Origin: an uncultured Lachnospiraceae bacterium
GTDB lineage: Bacteria > Bacillota > Clostridia > Lachnospirales > Lachnospiraceae
DNA length: 64,000 nucleotides
Reading direction: 5' to 3'
Assembly: GCA_944381535.1 (NCBI GenBank)
Contig: CALWLN010000070.1
Location: 1 to 64,000, forward strand
Positions 27,472 to 37,285 of the stretch are shown here, one piece after another (within the stretch, counting starts at the first letter, position 1; the number at the start of each line of letters is the position of its first letter). A program made the translations under genes and the position numbers. Under the pieces are notes generated by a model that was not told the origin of the DNA, searched no databases, and worked only from the letters and a program-made list of their open reading frames with translations.

Positions 27472-29724
27472 ATGAAACAACAAGAAATTTTTAAAAACGC
27501 CCTGTGGCTCGGCGCAGCCGCAGACCGGGAAGGCGACAAGCAAGCGCCTCTCTTCCCGGTTCTACGCGGCCATTTTTCTGTGAAACAAGTACAGAAAGCA
27601 ACGCTTTATGTACTGGGACTTGGCTTTTTTCACTGCTATATCAACGGAAGGCGCGTTGGAGACGATTTGTTCCTGCCTCTCTCCACCGATTATGAGGCAC
27701 GCAAAAATTTTCCGCCCCAGGAAACGCTGACCGGGCACCGCATTTATGTCCCCGCCTATGACATTACCTCCCTGCTCACGGAGGGCGAAAATGTCATCGC
27801 CATCCATTTCGGCGGCGGCTGGTATACCTTTCCTGACGCAAAGTTCGGAGAACCCAAAGCCATATGGCGGATTTTCGGGGAATCCACGGAGGGAGCCTTT
27901 GAATTTGTATCCTCCGAGATGGACCGGATCGGGGACAGCTTTGTAAAAGAATACTATTTTCCCTGCCAGGAAACCCATGATTATACCGCCCTCACCGATG
28001 TTCTTTTCCAGACGTCGTTGACCGGCCCATCCGGCGGCATACCCCTGGAAACCTCTGATCTGATATTCCGGAAAAATTTCAACGACGGCAACTGGCCCCA
28101 CGCCGTCCCCGCCCCTCCCCTTCATACGGATTACCTGTTCAGCGACTGTCCCGCCGACCGGGTGTGCGAAACCCTGACACCGGTTCTGCTGCACCGGACA
28201 GAAGCCTCCGCCACTTATGACGCCACAAGAAATATCAGCGGCTATCCGGTTCTTGCCCTTTCGGCCAGAAAAGGAGAACCGGTGGAGGTTCTTTTCTCCG
28301 AGGAGCTTACTCCCGACGGCAGTCTCGACGAACGTCACAGCTATCAGCAGCGCTTTCTGATAGTGTCCGACGGAACCGGACGTCTGGTCCGTCCACTGTT
28401 CACCTGGTTTGGGTTCCGGTATTTTACCGTCACCGGCGCTGCCGTACCGGTAGGGGTGGAGGTGGTCCACAGCCAGGTAACGCAGACCTCTCATTTTAAG
28501 TCTGACAATGGGCTGTTAAACTGGATTCACGACGCCTATGTGAATACCCAGCTAACCAATATGCATGCCGGAATTCCCTCGGACTGTCCTCATATCGAGC
28601 GCCGGGGCTACACCGGCGATGGTCAGTTGACCTGTCATGCCGCCATGAACATCCTGGACGCCAGGCGCTTTTATCAAAAATGGATCCAGGATATTCTGGA
28701 CTGCCAGGACATAAACTCCGGCCATATTCAATATACAGCCCCCTACACCCGCTGCGGGGGAGGTCCCGGGGGCTGGGGCTGCGCCATCGTGGAGGTGCCC
28801 TATCAGTATTATATGCACTATGGAGATGTGGAAATCCTGAAAGCCGCCTACCCGGGCATGTGCCGGTATTTCGATTATCTGGAGGACCATTCCTACGGCA
28901 AGCTGGTGACAAGGGACAAGGAGGGCGAATGGTGTCTCGGAGATTGGTGTACTCCCACCTCCATAGCCCTTCCGGCCCCCTTTGTAAACAATTATTTCTA
29001 CATCAAGTCCCTGTCACGGACCATTGAGATAGCAAAGATAATCGACAGGGAAGCGGATATTCCTCTCTTTACCCGTCGCATACAGGAGCGCAGGGAGGCC
29101 CTTATAGCCTGCTATTACAACAGTTGGGACGGCAACTTTATCGGGAATCTCCAGGGAGCCAACGCCTTTGCCGTGGACCTTGGGCTGGGAGATGAACGGA
29201 CCTACCAGAACCTTGTGGCGTACTATCGGAAGCTGGGGCATTTTGATACCGGTATCTTTGGCACAGATGTGTTGACAAGGGTCTTATTTGAGCACGGCGA
29301 CGGTCAGACCGCGGTGAACCTGCTGCTGTCGAAGGATATCATTTCCTATGACGGCATGAGGCGCTCAGGTGCCACCACCATCTGGGAATACTGGCCCTGT
29401 TCCCTGAGAGACCGCTCCAGAAATCACCCCATGTTCGGAGCGATTGCCGCCTACCTGTACGATTATCTTCTGGGCATACGAAACAAGGAGGGCAGCGTCG
29501 CCTACCGGGATATTGTGATTGCACCCGTACTGGTGGAGGGAATCAACCGCTTGGAAGGGGACCGTCTGCTGCCCGGGGGAACCGTTTCCACAGCCTACGA
29601 GAAGGAGGGGAGCCTTGTATCCTTCCACATTACCATTCCTGAGGGCCAGAAGGCAGAGTTTGTCTGCCAGGATAGGGTTTACCCCCTTGTGGCCGGGGAG
29701 AATCAGTTCCGTATCTGCCTGTAA
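27472..29724 (+). CDS. GH78 alpha-L-rhamnosidase
   Basis: A 750-residue cytoplasmic enzyme that releases terminal L-rhamnose. The N-terminal beta domains (1-330) include the substrate-facing FFHCYINGRRVGDDLFLP. The alpha/alpha-barrel from about 340 carries the GH78 hallmark SDCPHIERRGYTGDGQ with the general acid Glu, and later GEWCLGDWCTP, NLQGANAFAVDLGL and ATTIWEYWP. A C-terminal beta domain closes the protein. There is no signal peptide, so it works on imported oligosaccharides. AAGGAGGT lies 12 bases before the start, slightly far. It has its own operator copy and appears to belong to the YesN-type regulon. Confidence 0.92.
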   Translation: MKQQEIFKNALWLGAAADREGDKQAPLFPVLRGHFSVKQVQKATLYVLGLGFFHCYINGRRVGDDLFLPLSTDYEARKNFPPQETLTGHRIYVPAYDITSLLTEGENVIAIHFGGGWYTFPDAKFGEPKAIWRIFGESTEGAFEFVSSEMDRIGDSFVKEYYFPCQETHDYTALTDVLFQTSLTGPSGGIPLETSDLIFRKNFNDGNWPHAVPAPPLHTDYLFSDCPADRVCETLTPVLLHRTEASATYDATRNISGYPVLALSARKGEPVEVLFSEELTPDGSLDERHSYQQRFLIVSDGTGRLVRPLFTWFGFRYFTVTGAAVPVGVEVVHSQVTQTSHFKSDNGLLNWIHDAYVNTQLTNMHAGIPSDCPHIERRGYTGDGQLTCHAAMNILDARRFYQKWIQDILDCQDINSGHIQYTAPYTRCGGGPGGWGCAIVEVPYQYYMHYGDVEILKAAYPGMCRYFDYLEDHSYGKLVTRDKEGEWCLGDWCTPTSIALPAPFVNNYFYIKSLSRTIEIAKIIDREADIPLFTRRIQERREALIACYYNSWDGNFIGNLQGANAFAVDLGLGDERTYQNLVAYYRKLGHFDTGIFGTDVLTRVLFEHGDGQTAVNLLLSKDIISYDGMRRSGATTIWEYWPCSLRDRSRNHPMFGAIAAYLYDYLLGIRNKEGSVAYRDIVIAPVLVEGINRLEGDRLLPGGTVSTAYEKEGSLVSFHITIPEGQKAEFVCQDRVYPLVAGENQFRICL

Positions 29725-29778
29725 ATTCCGTCTTACCATACCGCTTAAAGGCTGCTGCCCCAAAAGCGCAAAAACATA

Positions 29779-29833
29779 CTGCCTCCCAGGTGACAGGCTT
29801 TCCTTCCATTTTGTCTGTCCACCCGGGAGGCAG
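29779..29833. terminator. Long hairpin between convergent genes
   Basis: CTGCCTCCC (29779-29787) pairs with GGGAGGCAG (29825-29833). The stem continues inward with GGTGACAG against CTGTCCACC (one bulge). On the minus strand the hairpin is followed a few bases later by TTTTT. It separates the rhamnosidase gene from the convergent small regulator gene and probably ends transcription from both sides. Confidence 0.6.
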
Positions 29834-29883
29834 CATAATCCCTGCCGGCAAATTCCCTTTACAGTCTTACCTTATGATAAAGC

Positions 29884-30258
29884 TCACAGCAGATAATCCT
29901 CGATGTCCCCTCTTCGATACAACTCCAGAACGCTTTCGGCTTCCCCGCTCTCCTCCATAATTCCTTTCTTCGTGACTTTCACTTTTTTCACACCGGCTGC
30001 GTTCTTCTTCACACCGGTTCCAGGCTCCTTTTCCCCGCCGGCCCCCTTCTTCTTCCGTGGCTCCATCTGAAGGAACTCCAGAAGATCCATATCCAGAGCC
30101 TCCAGAAGTCTTGCCATAATATCCATATCCGCCTTGTTACTGTCCCGCTTAATCATTGCGTATAAGGTCTGGGCCGAAACCCCGGCCTCCCGGGAAAGCT
30201 GGTTTACATTCATCTGCCTCTCATCCAGGATCTGTTTTAATCTGCTCCCAATATTCAT
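29884..30258 (-). CDS. Small XRE-type DNA-binding protein
   Basis: A 124-residue protein with an N-terminal helix-turn-helix (residues 1-58, LSREAGVSAQTLYAMIKRDS), a basic Lys-rich middle (KKKGAGG, KKVKVTKKG) and an acidic C-terminal tail. The ATG at 30258 is chosen because AGGAGAAGAAGA precedes it and MNIGSRLKQIL is a normal XRE start; a longer start ten codons upstream has no site. Its target is unknown. Confidence 0.7.
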   Translation of the reverse strand: MNIGSRLKQILDERQMNVNQLSREAGVSAQTLYAMIKRDSNKADMDIMARLLEALDMDLLEFLQMEPRKKKGAGGEKEPGTGVKKNAAGVKKVKVTKKGIMEESGEAESVLELYRRGDIEDYLL

Positions 30259-30341
30259 TCTTCTTCTCCTGTGTATCCCGCACCGCACGCCCTCTTCTCT
30301 TTAAGCCCTTGCGCGCCTGGCGTTTTTACTCTGTTATTTAT

Positions 30342-31556
30342 TTAAAGCGCCTTAATCCGCTCCAGGGCCGCCACCGTGTTCTCATAGCTTCCGAAAGCCG
30401 TCAGACGGAAATACCCCTCTCCGCTGGGCCCGAAGCCAGCGCCGGGAGTTCCCACCACATTGGCGGTTTCCAATAAATAGTCGAAGAATTCCCAGCTTCC
30501 CATCCTCTCCGGGGTTTTCAGCCAGATGTAGGGGGCATTGACGCCGCCAAATACCGTATAACCGGCCTCCTTCAAACCTTCCAGAATGACCCTGGCGTTG
30601 TTCATATAGTAAGCTACCTGCTGCTTTAGCTGAGCTTTCCCCTCCGGTGAGTACACTGCCTCCCCGGCACGCTGGATGATGTATGGCGCGCCGTTGAATT
30701 TGGTTCCGTGGCGTCTGGCCCACATGCCGTGCAGAGACACTCCTTCATAGGACAGATCCTTGGGCACCACGGTATAGCCCAGGCGGACGCCGGTAAAGCC
30801 GGCATTTTTGGAAAAGCTCTTAATCTCAATGGCGCAGGTTCTTGCCCCCTCACATTCATAGATGGAATGGGCCACATTCTCCTCGGAAATGTATGCCTCA
30901 TAGGCGCCGTCGTAGATGATCAGAGCGCCGTTTTTATTGGCGTAATTGACCCACTCCTGGAGCTGGGCTTTGGTGATGGTAGTTCCAGTGGGATTGTTGG
31001 GCAGGCACAGATAGATCACGTCCGGCGTCTCCTTTGGAAATTCCGGCACGAAATGATTCTCCATGGCGCAAGGCATATAAATCACATCGCTCCACATACC
31101 GGTATTTTCATCGTAGGTCCCGGTTCTTCCGGCCATCACGTTGGAATCCACATACACCGGATATACCGGGTCGCAAACGGCGATTTTCGCGTCGGCGGAA
31201 AAAAGCTCCTGGATGTTGCCGGAATCGGATTTTGCTCCGTCGGAGACAAAAATCTCGTCGGCGCTGATATCACAGCCCCGGGCCTTATAGTCATTATCCG
31301 CAATGGCGTTTCTCAAAAATTCATAGCCCAAATCCGGCGCATAGCCGTGGAAGGTCTCCGTCGCCCCCATCTCGTCCACCGCCTTGTGCATGGCTGCAAT
31401 GATGGCCGGTGCCAACGGCTGGGTCACGTCTCCGATTCCAAGACGGATGATCTTTTTATCTGGGTTTGCCTCCGAATAGGCCGCCACCTTTTTAGCGATG
31501 GTGCTGAACAGATAGCTCCCCGGCAGTTTCTGAAAATTGTCATTTACTTTTAACAT
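30342..31556 (-). CDS. dapL: LL-diaminopimelate aminotransferase
   Basis: A 404-residue PLP enzyme that converts tetrahydrodipicolinate directly to LL-diaminopimelate for lysine and peptidoglycan synthesis. The start [20 protein letters not shown], the GIGDVTQPL stretch, [15 protein letters not shown] and the PLP lysine in [17 protein letters not shown] (about residue 249) are all typical of DapL. Single-gene transcription is likely. A clear GGAGGAAGC lies before the ATG. Confidence 0.95.
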   Translation of the reverse strand: MLKVNDNFQKLPGSYLFSTIAKKVAAYSEANPDKKIIRLGIGDVTQPLAPAIIAAMHKAVDEMGATETFHGYAPDLGYEFLRNAIADNDYKARGCDISADEIFVSDGAKSDSGNIQELFSADAKIAVCDPVYPVYVDSNVMAGRTGTYDENTGMWSDVIYMPCAMENHFVPEFPKETPDVIYLCLPNNPTGTTITKAQLQEWVNYANKNGALIIYDGAYEAYISEENVAHSIYECEGARTCAIEIKSFSKNAGFTGVRLGYTVVPKDLSYEGVSLHGMWARRHGTKFNGAPYIIQRAGEAVYSPEGKAQLKQQVAYYMNNARVILEGLKEAGYTVFGGVNAPYIWLKTPERMGSWEFFDYLLETANVVGTPGAGFGPSGEGYFRLTAFGSYENTVAALERIKAL

Positions 31557-31604
31557 ATGCTTCCTCCTGCTTTAGTCTTTTGTTTCTTCCATATATAGTA
31601 AACC

Positions 31605-32381
31605 TTATTGCCGCAAATATTGCAATACTTTTTTGAACTCCATCTTCCCCCCAAAAATATCCAAGGCGCTGCCGATGGTGACGTTCAGTTTATTTTTCCC
31701 AAGGCGTTTTAATTCTTCCAGGTCCCGGAAGCTTCCCACGCCTCCGGCGTAGGTGATGGGTATCCTGCCCCAGTCTCCCAGTAAAGCCGTAAGCTCGCCC
31801 TCGATTCCCAGGGCCTGCCCTTCCACATCCACAGCATGTACCAGAAATTCATCCGCATATCCCATCAGCTTCTCCAATAATGCCTCATTCACCACTTCCC
31901 CGGTAAATCTCTGCCACCGGTCCGTCACCACATAATAACAGCCCTCCCGCTTTCTGCAGCTTACATCCAGCACCAGATGGTCCCGGCCCACCGTCTCCGC
32001 CATTTTCCTGAGATTGGCAAAATCTACCCTGCCCTCCCGGAACACATAGGAGGTGACAATGACATGGCTGGCTCCCGCCTCCAGAAAGACTTTCGCGTTC
32101 TCCGGATTTATCCCGCCGCCCACCTGCATCCCTCCGGGATAGGTTTTGAGGGCCAGGAGCGCCTGCTCCCTGGTGGCCGGATAATAGGGAGAACTCACCG
32201 GATTCAACAGGATGACATGACCGCCCTTAAGGCCTTCCCTCTGATACAGCCTTGCGTAGAAGGAGGCGTCCCTTTCGGATACAAAATTCTCCGCCGCCGA
32301 ATCCCCCGTGTCCCGTAAGCTGCCTCCCACAATCTGCTTTACCTTTCCGTTGTGAATGTCAATACAGGGTCTGAATTCCAT
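31605..32381 (-). CDS. hisA: ProFAR isomerase HisA, eukaryote-like form
   Basis: A 258-residue TIM-barrel enzyme of histidine biosynthesis (phosphoribosylformimino-AICAR ribotide isomerase). It starts MEFRPCIDIHNGKVKQIVGG, and the catalytic Asp pair is in CIDIH and in VHAVDVEG. The phosphate-binding GGGI and YAGGVGSF are present. Length and wording (HVILLNPVSSPYYPATREQA) resemble the HIS6-type form better than the short bacterial HisA. The ATG at 32381 has CGGGAGGG before it. No other his genes are close, so it stands alone. Confidence 0.85.
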   Translation of the reverse strand: MEFRPCIDIHNGKVKQIVGGSLRDTGDSAAENFVSERDASFYARLYQREGLKGGHVILLNPVSSPYYPATREQALLALKTYPGGMQVGGGINPENAKVFLEAGASHVIVTSYVFREGRVDFANLRKMAETVGRDHLVLDVSCRKREGCYYVVTDRWQRFTGEVVNEALLEKLMGYADEFLVHAVDVEGQALGIEGELTALLGDWGRIPITYAGGVGSFRDLEELKRLGKNKLNVTIGSALDIFGGKMEFKKVLQYLRQ

Positions 32382-32482
32382 GGTTTGTCTTTCCCTCCCG
32401 GACAAATGATTTTCTTCTACTATGATATAGGAAACCCGCTCAAAATACAAGCGTTAAAATGGCGCAAAATTCGATTTTTTCA

Positions 32483-34011
<1,529 letters not shown>

Positions 34012-34028
34012 GGTACTTCCCATTCATA

Positions 34029-34064
34029 CCGAAACAGCGTCCCCTCCCGAGGTCGCTGTTTCGG
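34029..34064 (+). terminator. Hairpin after guaB
   Basis: CCGAAACAGCG (34029-34039) pairs perfectly with CGCTGTTTCGG (34054-34064) around a 14-base loop, 18 bases past the guaB stop. No T-run follows directly, but the palindrome at 34090-34127 with a T-run lies just beyond and may complete termination. Confidence 0.6.
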
Positions 34065-34089
34065 CCATAAGGAAAACCTTCCCGGAGGG

Positions 34090-34127
34090 CTATAGTAAAC
34101 AGCAAATTTATTTGTCGTTTACTATAG
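34090..34127. repeat. Palindromic intergenic repeat, family A, copy 1
   Basis: CTATAGTAAAC (34090-34100) pairs with GTTTACTATAG (34117-34127), and CAAAT with ATTTG inside. On the plus strand it is followed by TTTTTCG, so it can act as a terminator for guaB, and its right edge includes the stop codon of the convergent gene. A second copy with nearly the same sequence lies at 45619-45652. Confidence 0.7.
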
Positions 34128-34874
34128 TTTTTCGATTTTTATTTTCAATTGTCCATCAAATATTTTCACAGGTACTTCGTCCCACATTCCATAAATCGTC
34201 GGCAGGAACCCATCTCCCTTAAAGTAACAGATTACACGCTCTCCCTCCGTGTCCACGATCCAGTATTCCCGGACACCGGCGGCAGTATATTTTCGAAATT
34301 TTATATCTCCATCACGAAGCCGGGTAGAAGGTGACAAAATCTCCACCACAAAATCCGGAGCGCCGTAAATACGTTTCTCTGTAATCTTTCCCCTGTCACA
34401 GACGATGAGAAAATCCGGCTGTACCATGGTATATTCATCGCAATTAAGTTGTACGTCCACAGGAGACGGAAACGGCACACAATCGCCTCCCTTTTGCTTT
34501 ATGTACATCATGCTCTGGAACACCAGATTACTGATAATCATCTGATGGGTCGTAGTCGGCGCTTCCATATAAAAGACCTTTCCGTCAATCAATTCCACCC
34601 TCGCATCCTTCGGAAACGAATAATAATCCTCCAGCGTGTATACCTTGTCATCTCTGCCATACTTATAAGCGGAAGTCTCCCGGACAAAAAGTTCTTTTTC
34701 TTCCTCCTCCCCAAAAGCAGCCTCCAGAGCGTCCATGGTATCGTAACGGGGCGACTTTGTTTCTCCCCGCAAAATCTTATTGATGGTGCCGACCGGCACC
34801 CCGCTTCGCATGGCCAGTTCCTCGGTAGTCCAGCCCTGTTCTTCCTTTTTCTTTTTCAGAAAATCCGCATACAT
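34122..34874 (-). CDS. Helix-turn-helix / Uma2-type endonuclease fusion
   Basis: A 250-residue protein. Residues 1-65 are an XRE helix-turn-helix (TTEELAMRSGVPVGTINKIL). Residues 78-235 are a Uma2-type PD-(D/E)xK domain: YTLEDYYSFPKDARVELIDG, MVQPDFLIVCDRG, DFVVEILSPSTR and GVREYWIVD. Uma2 proteins are nuclease-like and often expanded in genomes, but their biological role is poorly known. The added DNA-binding domain suggests targeting or autoregulation. GGAGGGAGG lies before the ATG, and inverted repeats are found upstream. Its stop codon lies inside the palindromic repeat. Confidence 0.8.
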   Translation of the reverse strand: MYADFLKKKKEEQGWTTEELAMRSGVPVGTINKILRGETKSPRYDTMDALEAAFGEEEEKELFVRETSAYKYGRDDKVYTLEDYYSFPKDARVELIDGKVFYMEAPTTTHQMIISNLVFQSMMYIKQKGGDCVPFPSPVDVQLNCDEYTMVQPDFLIVCDRGKITEKRIYGAPDFVVEILSPSTRLRDGDIKFRKYTAAGVREYWIVDTEGERVICYFKGDGFLPTIYGMWDEVPVKIFDGQLKIKIEKL

Positions 34875-34923
34875 GACAAAACCTCCCTCCGATAAGAGTA
34901 TAGATATTTACCCTTTTTATTAT

Positions 34924-34971
34924 AACCGTTATTCGGTTATTTTTCAATCTATCTTTACCCGTTTTCGGTTA
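34924..34971 (-). promoter_or_regulatory. Candidate operator of the HTH-Uma2 gene
   Basis: AACCG-TTATT-CGGTT (34924-34938) is a perfect inverted repeat. A second, slightly imperfect copy lies at about 34957-34970 (ACCCG-TTTT-CGGTT), three helical turns away and sharing TTCGGTTA. Both lie upstream of the HTH-Uma2 gene, as expected for autoregulation by its helix-turn-helix domain. The remaining intergenic sequence to 35158 holds only the terminator noted separately. Confidence 0.45.
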
Positions 34972-35058
34972 GTTATTTTTAAATCAATTATTATAAAAAA
35001 GAAAACTCTGTCAATCCACGGATTTCTCTTTTTCGCTACCTAATTTGATGTTTCCTAT

Positions 35059-35094
35059 AAAAAGGGGCGATATCACCAGATAGCGTCCCCTTTT
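35059..35094 (-). terminator. Terminator after the Asn/Gly/Thr-rich lipoprotein gene
   Basis: AAAAAGGGG and CCCCTTTT flank an inner stem (CGATATC with GATAGCG) around a four-base loop. On the minus strand the hairpin ends in a T-run. It lies about 65 bases beyond the lipoprotein stop codon. Confidence 0.7.
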
Positions 35095-35157
35095 ACAATT
35101 CTTTATTCTATTCATTCAATTCCATGCCGCTAGTCCATTACAGCATGCCAGCGTACG

Positions 35158-35634
35158 TTATCGCGTTCCCGTTCCTGTGCCGGTTCCGTTGGTGGTTCCG
35201 TTGCCATTATTGTTGGTGCCTGTCCCATTGGTGCCTGTCCCGTTGCCGGTTCCATTATCAGTCCCATTGGTTCCGGTTCCATTGGTGCCGTTGTCATTCA
35301 CAGCATTGTCCACGCCGTTTTCCACGTCATTGCCGATATTCTCCACGCCATCCACAATGTCCTCACCCACGTCGTTGATCAAGCCGTCATTCGTTCCGTT
35401 GTCGCCGCCGGTGGTATCATCCACATTTACGCCGTCCGTACCATTGTTGGTGTTGGTTCCATTGTTATTGGTTCCGTTTGTATTGTTGTTCTTGTCATTG
35501 TTTGTGGTATCATTTGTCTCATTCTTATTGGTTCCGTTTGTTCCGTTTTTGTCGTTGTTAGTCCCGCAGGCGGTCAGTCCGCTCAGTGCCAGAACCAAAG
35601 CACATGCCAAGATTACTTTTTTTAACTTTCTCAT
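35158..35634 (-). CDS. Low-complexity lipoprotein rich in Asn, Gly and Thr
   Basis: A 158-residue predicted lipoprotein. The signal peptide (MRKLKKVILACALVLALSG) ends in the lipobox LTAC. The mature chain is almost wholly Asn, Gly, Thr and Asp (TNGTGTNGTDNGTGNG and similar), apart from a central helical stretch with Ile/Val/Glu (VGEDIVDGVENIGNDVENG). The ATG at 35634 has AAAGGAG before it. It lies behind spoVAE on the same strand, so a role in the spore envelope is conceivable, but no function can be assigned. Confidence 0.6.
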   Translation of the reverse strand: MRKLKKVILACALVLALSGLTACGTNNDKNGTNGTNKNETNDTTNNDKNNNTNGTNNNGTNTNNGTDGVNVDDTTGGDNGTNDGLINDVGEDIVDGVENIGNDVENGVDNAVNDNGTNGTGTNGTDNGTGNGTGTNGTGTNNNGNGTTNGTGTGTGTR

Positions 35635-35751
35635 AATAAAATCTCCTTTTATTAAAAAATTTGTCATTACTAATATCTGCCGAAAAAAGGGGCTTTATAC
35701 CTGCTATTTCTATTTTTTTATTTATTCGGAAGAATATACTACAGGAGCAGA

Positions 35752-36108
35752 CTATTTTTTCATTTTCGGCTGAAACACCAGGCTGGCCAGATAACCGAAA
35801 ATCAAAGCCGCGCTGATTCCCACCGCGCTGGCCGTAAAGCCTCCCATGAAAATGCCCAGAAAGCCGTCGCTGTCCACCGCCTTCTGCACGCCCTTCCACA
35901 GCACATTACCAAAGCCCAAAAGAGGTACCGAGGCGCCGGCCCCCGCAAAATTCTGGAAGGGCTCATAGATCTGTACCGCACCCAGTATTGCGCCCCCACA
36001 GACCAGAAGCACCATGATCCGTCCCGGCATTAGTTTTGTCTTTTCCATCAGAATCTGCACCAGCGCGCAGATCAGCCCCCCTACCCAAAAGGCATTCACA
36101 TAATCCAT
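35752..36108 (-). CDS. spoVAE: Stage V sporulation protein AE
   Basis: A 118-residue membrane protein with three to four helices, part of the SpoVA channel that moves dipicolinic acid across the inner forespore membrane during sporulation and germination. The start MDYVNAFWVGGLICALVQIL, the middle VPLLGFGNVLWKG and FLGIFMGGFTASAVGISAAL match the family. It follows spoVAD by 15 bases. Here spoVAD-spoVAE is separated from spoVAA-spoVAC by more than 20 kb. Confidence 0.93.
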   Translation of the reverse strand: MDYVNAFWVGGLICALVQILMEKTKLMPGRIMVLLVCGGAILGAVQIYEPFQNFAGAGASVPLLGFGNVLWKGVQKAVDSDGFLGIFMGGFTASAVGISAALIFGYLASLVFQPKMKK

Positions 36109-36123
36109 CCAATTACTCCTTTC

Positions 36124-37191
36124 TTACCCATGCTCTATCACCACGCCGTGGGCAATTCCCGGCACCGTCTGTCCCTCGTTAAAGCTTACCGTGGACAACA
36201 GCGCCCCCGTAGGCACGAAGAGAATTCTCCGATAGGCTCCTTTTTCCACCTGGGGCAGAATATGAGCGCTTAAGGTCACCGCCGAGCAGCCGCAGCCGCT
36301 GCCTCCGGCGTGGGTATCCTGGGCCTGTCTGTCATAAATCTCAATACCGCAGTCCATATGCTCCGATGTGATATCGAAACCCTTTTCCTTCAGCAGTTTT
36401 ATCAAAATCTCCTGTCCCACATACCCCAGGTCCCCGGTCACGATCTTATCGTAATCCTGGGGACCACGCCCGAAATCCAGAAAGTTCCGGTAAATGGTAT
36501 CACAGGCTGCCGGAGCCATGGCGGCGCCCATATTCATGGAATCCTTCACGCCGTAATCCATCACTCTTCCTGTGGTGATGCCTGTAATCCGTGCCCCGCT
36601 TTTCTTTCCCGCTGCCGGACACGCCTCACTGTCCTTGTTCCCTGCCTCAGAGGCACCGGGGCGCTTGTGTCCCACCACAAAGGCTCCGCCTCCCGTCACC
36701 GTCCAACAGGCCGACAGAGGCCTCTGATTGGCGTACTCTAAGGGAAACCGGAACTGCTTCTCGGCACTGGCAAAATGGCTGGAGGTCACCGCCAGCACCT
36801 GGTCCCCATATCCCGCCGCCACCGTCATAGCCGCCAGAGACAGGGATTCCCCGGCCGTGGAACAGGCTCCGTACAGGCCAAACAGAGGGATATTCAACTC
36901 CATCAGCCCAAACGTGGTGGCAATGGACTGTCCCAGCAGATCCCCGCCAAAAATATAGCGGATATCTCCCTTCACCAGTCCCGCCTTCCCCATTGCCAGG
37001 GTGGCCGCCTCCTTCTGAAGGGTACTCTCCGCCTCCTCCCAGGTCTGCTCTCCAAACTGATCGTCCTTTCCCACCACATCAAATTTCTTTCCCAGGGGCC
37101 CTTCTCCCTCTTTCGTTCCCACAATACTGGCCGAACTTAAGATATAGGGCGCTTCCTCAAACTGTATACTCTGGGTTCCCAACTGCGCCAT
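36124..37191 (-). CDS. spoVAD: Stage V sporulation protein AD
   Basis: A 355-residue thiolase-like protein that binds dipicolinic acid on the spore inner membrane. Visible are YILSSASIVGTKEGEGPLG, YIFGGDLLGQSIATTFGL, GLYGACSTAGES with the thiolase-like Cys, and the C-terminal GGSGCGCSAVTLSAHILPQ. Against the usual form it has an extra charged stretch near residues 180-200 (GASEAGNKDSEACPAAGKK), probably a surface loop. A sigma-G-like promoter precedes it. Confidence 0.95.
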   Translation of the reverse strand: MAQLGTQSIQFEEAPYILSSASIVGTKEGEGPLGKKFDVVGKDDQFGEQTWEEAESTLQKEAATLAMGKAGLVKGDIRYIFGGDLLGQSIATTFGLMELNIPLFGLYGACSTAGESLSLAAMTVAAGYGDQVLAVTSSHFASAEKQFRFPLEYANQRPLSACWTVTGGGAFVVGHKRPGASEAGNKDSEACPAAGKKSGARITGITTGRVMDYGVKDSMNMGAAMAPAACDTIYRNFLDFGRGPQDYDKIVTGDLGYVGQEILIKLLKEKGFDITSEHMDCGIEIYDRQAQDTHAGGSGCGCSAVTLSAHILPQVEKGAYRRILFVPTGALLSTVSFNEGQTVPGIAHGVVIEHG

Positions 37192-37226
37192 AAGCTACTT
37201 CCTTTCCAAAGATTTCTCTTAGCCTA

Positions 37227-37256
37227 TAGTTTCTGCCGAAACCCGGAATTTTATTC
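37227..37256 (-). promoter_or_regulatory. Candidate sigma-G promoter of spoVAD-spoVAE
   Basis: On the minus strand GAATA (37256-37252) fits the sigma-G -35 (GHATR). GAAACTA (37233-37227), 18 bp downstream, matches five of seven positions of the -10 CATWHTA. It would give spoVAD and spoVAE a forespore promoter of their own, in keeping with their separation from the rest of the spoVA genes. Weaker than the perfect site at 62462-62490. Confidence 0.45.
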
Positions 37257-37285
37257 CCGAACTCCGCCCCGTTTTCAGAGGACTT

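Noticed and set aside
35177..35773. Plus-strand frame rich in Val, Pro and Leu
   Set aside because: It is the antisense of the Asn/Gly/Thr-rich lipoprotein gene; the composition follows from the repeats on the other strand.
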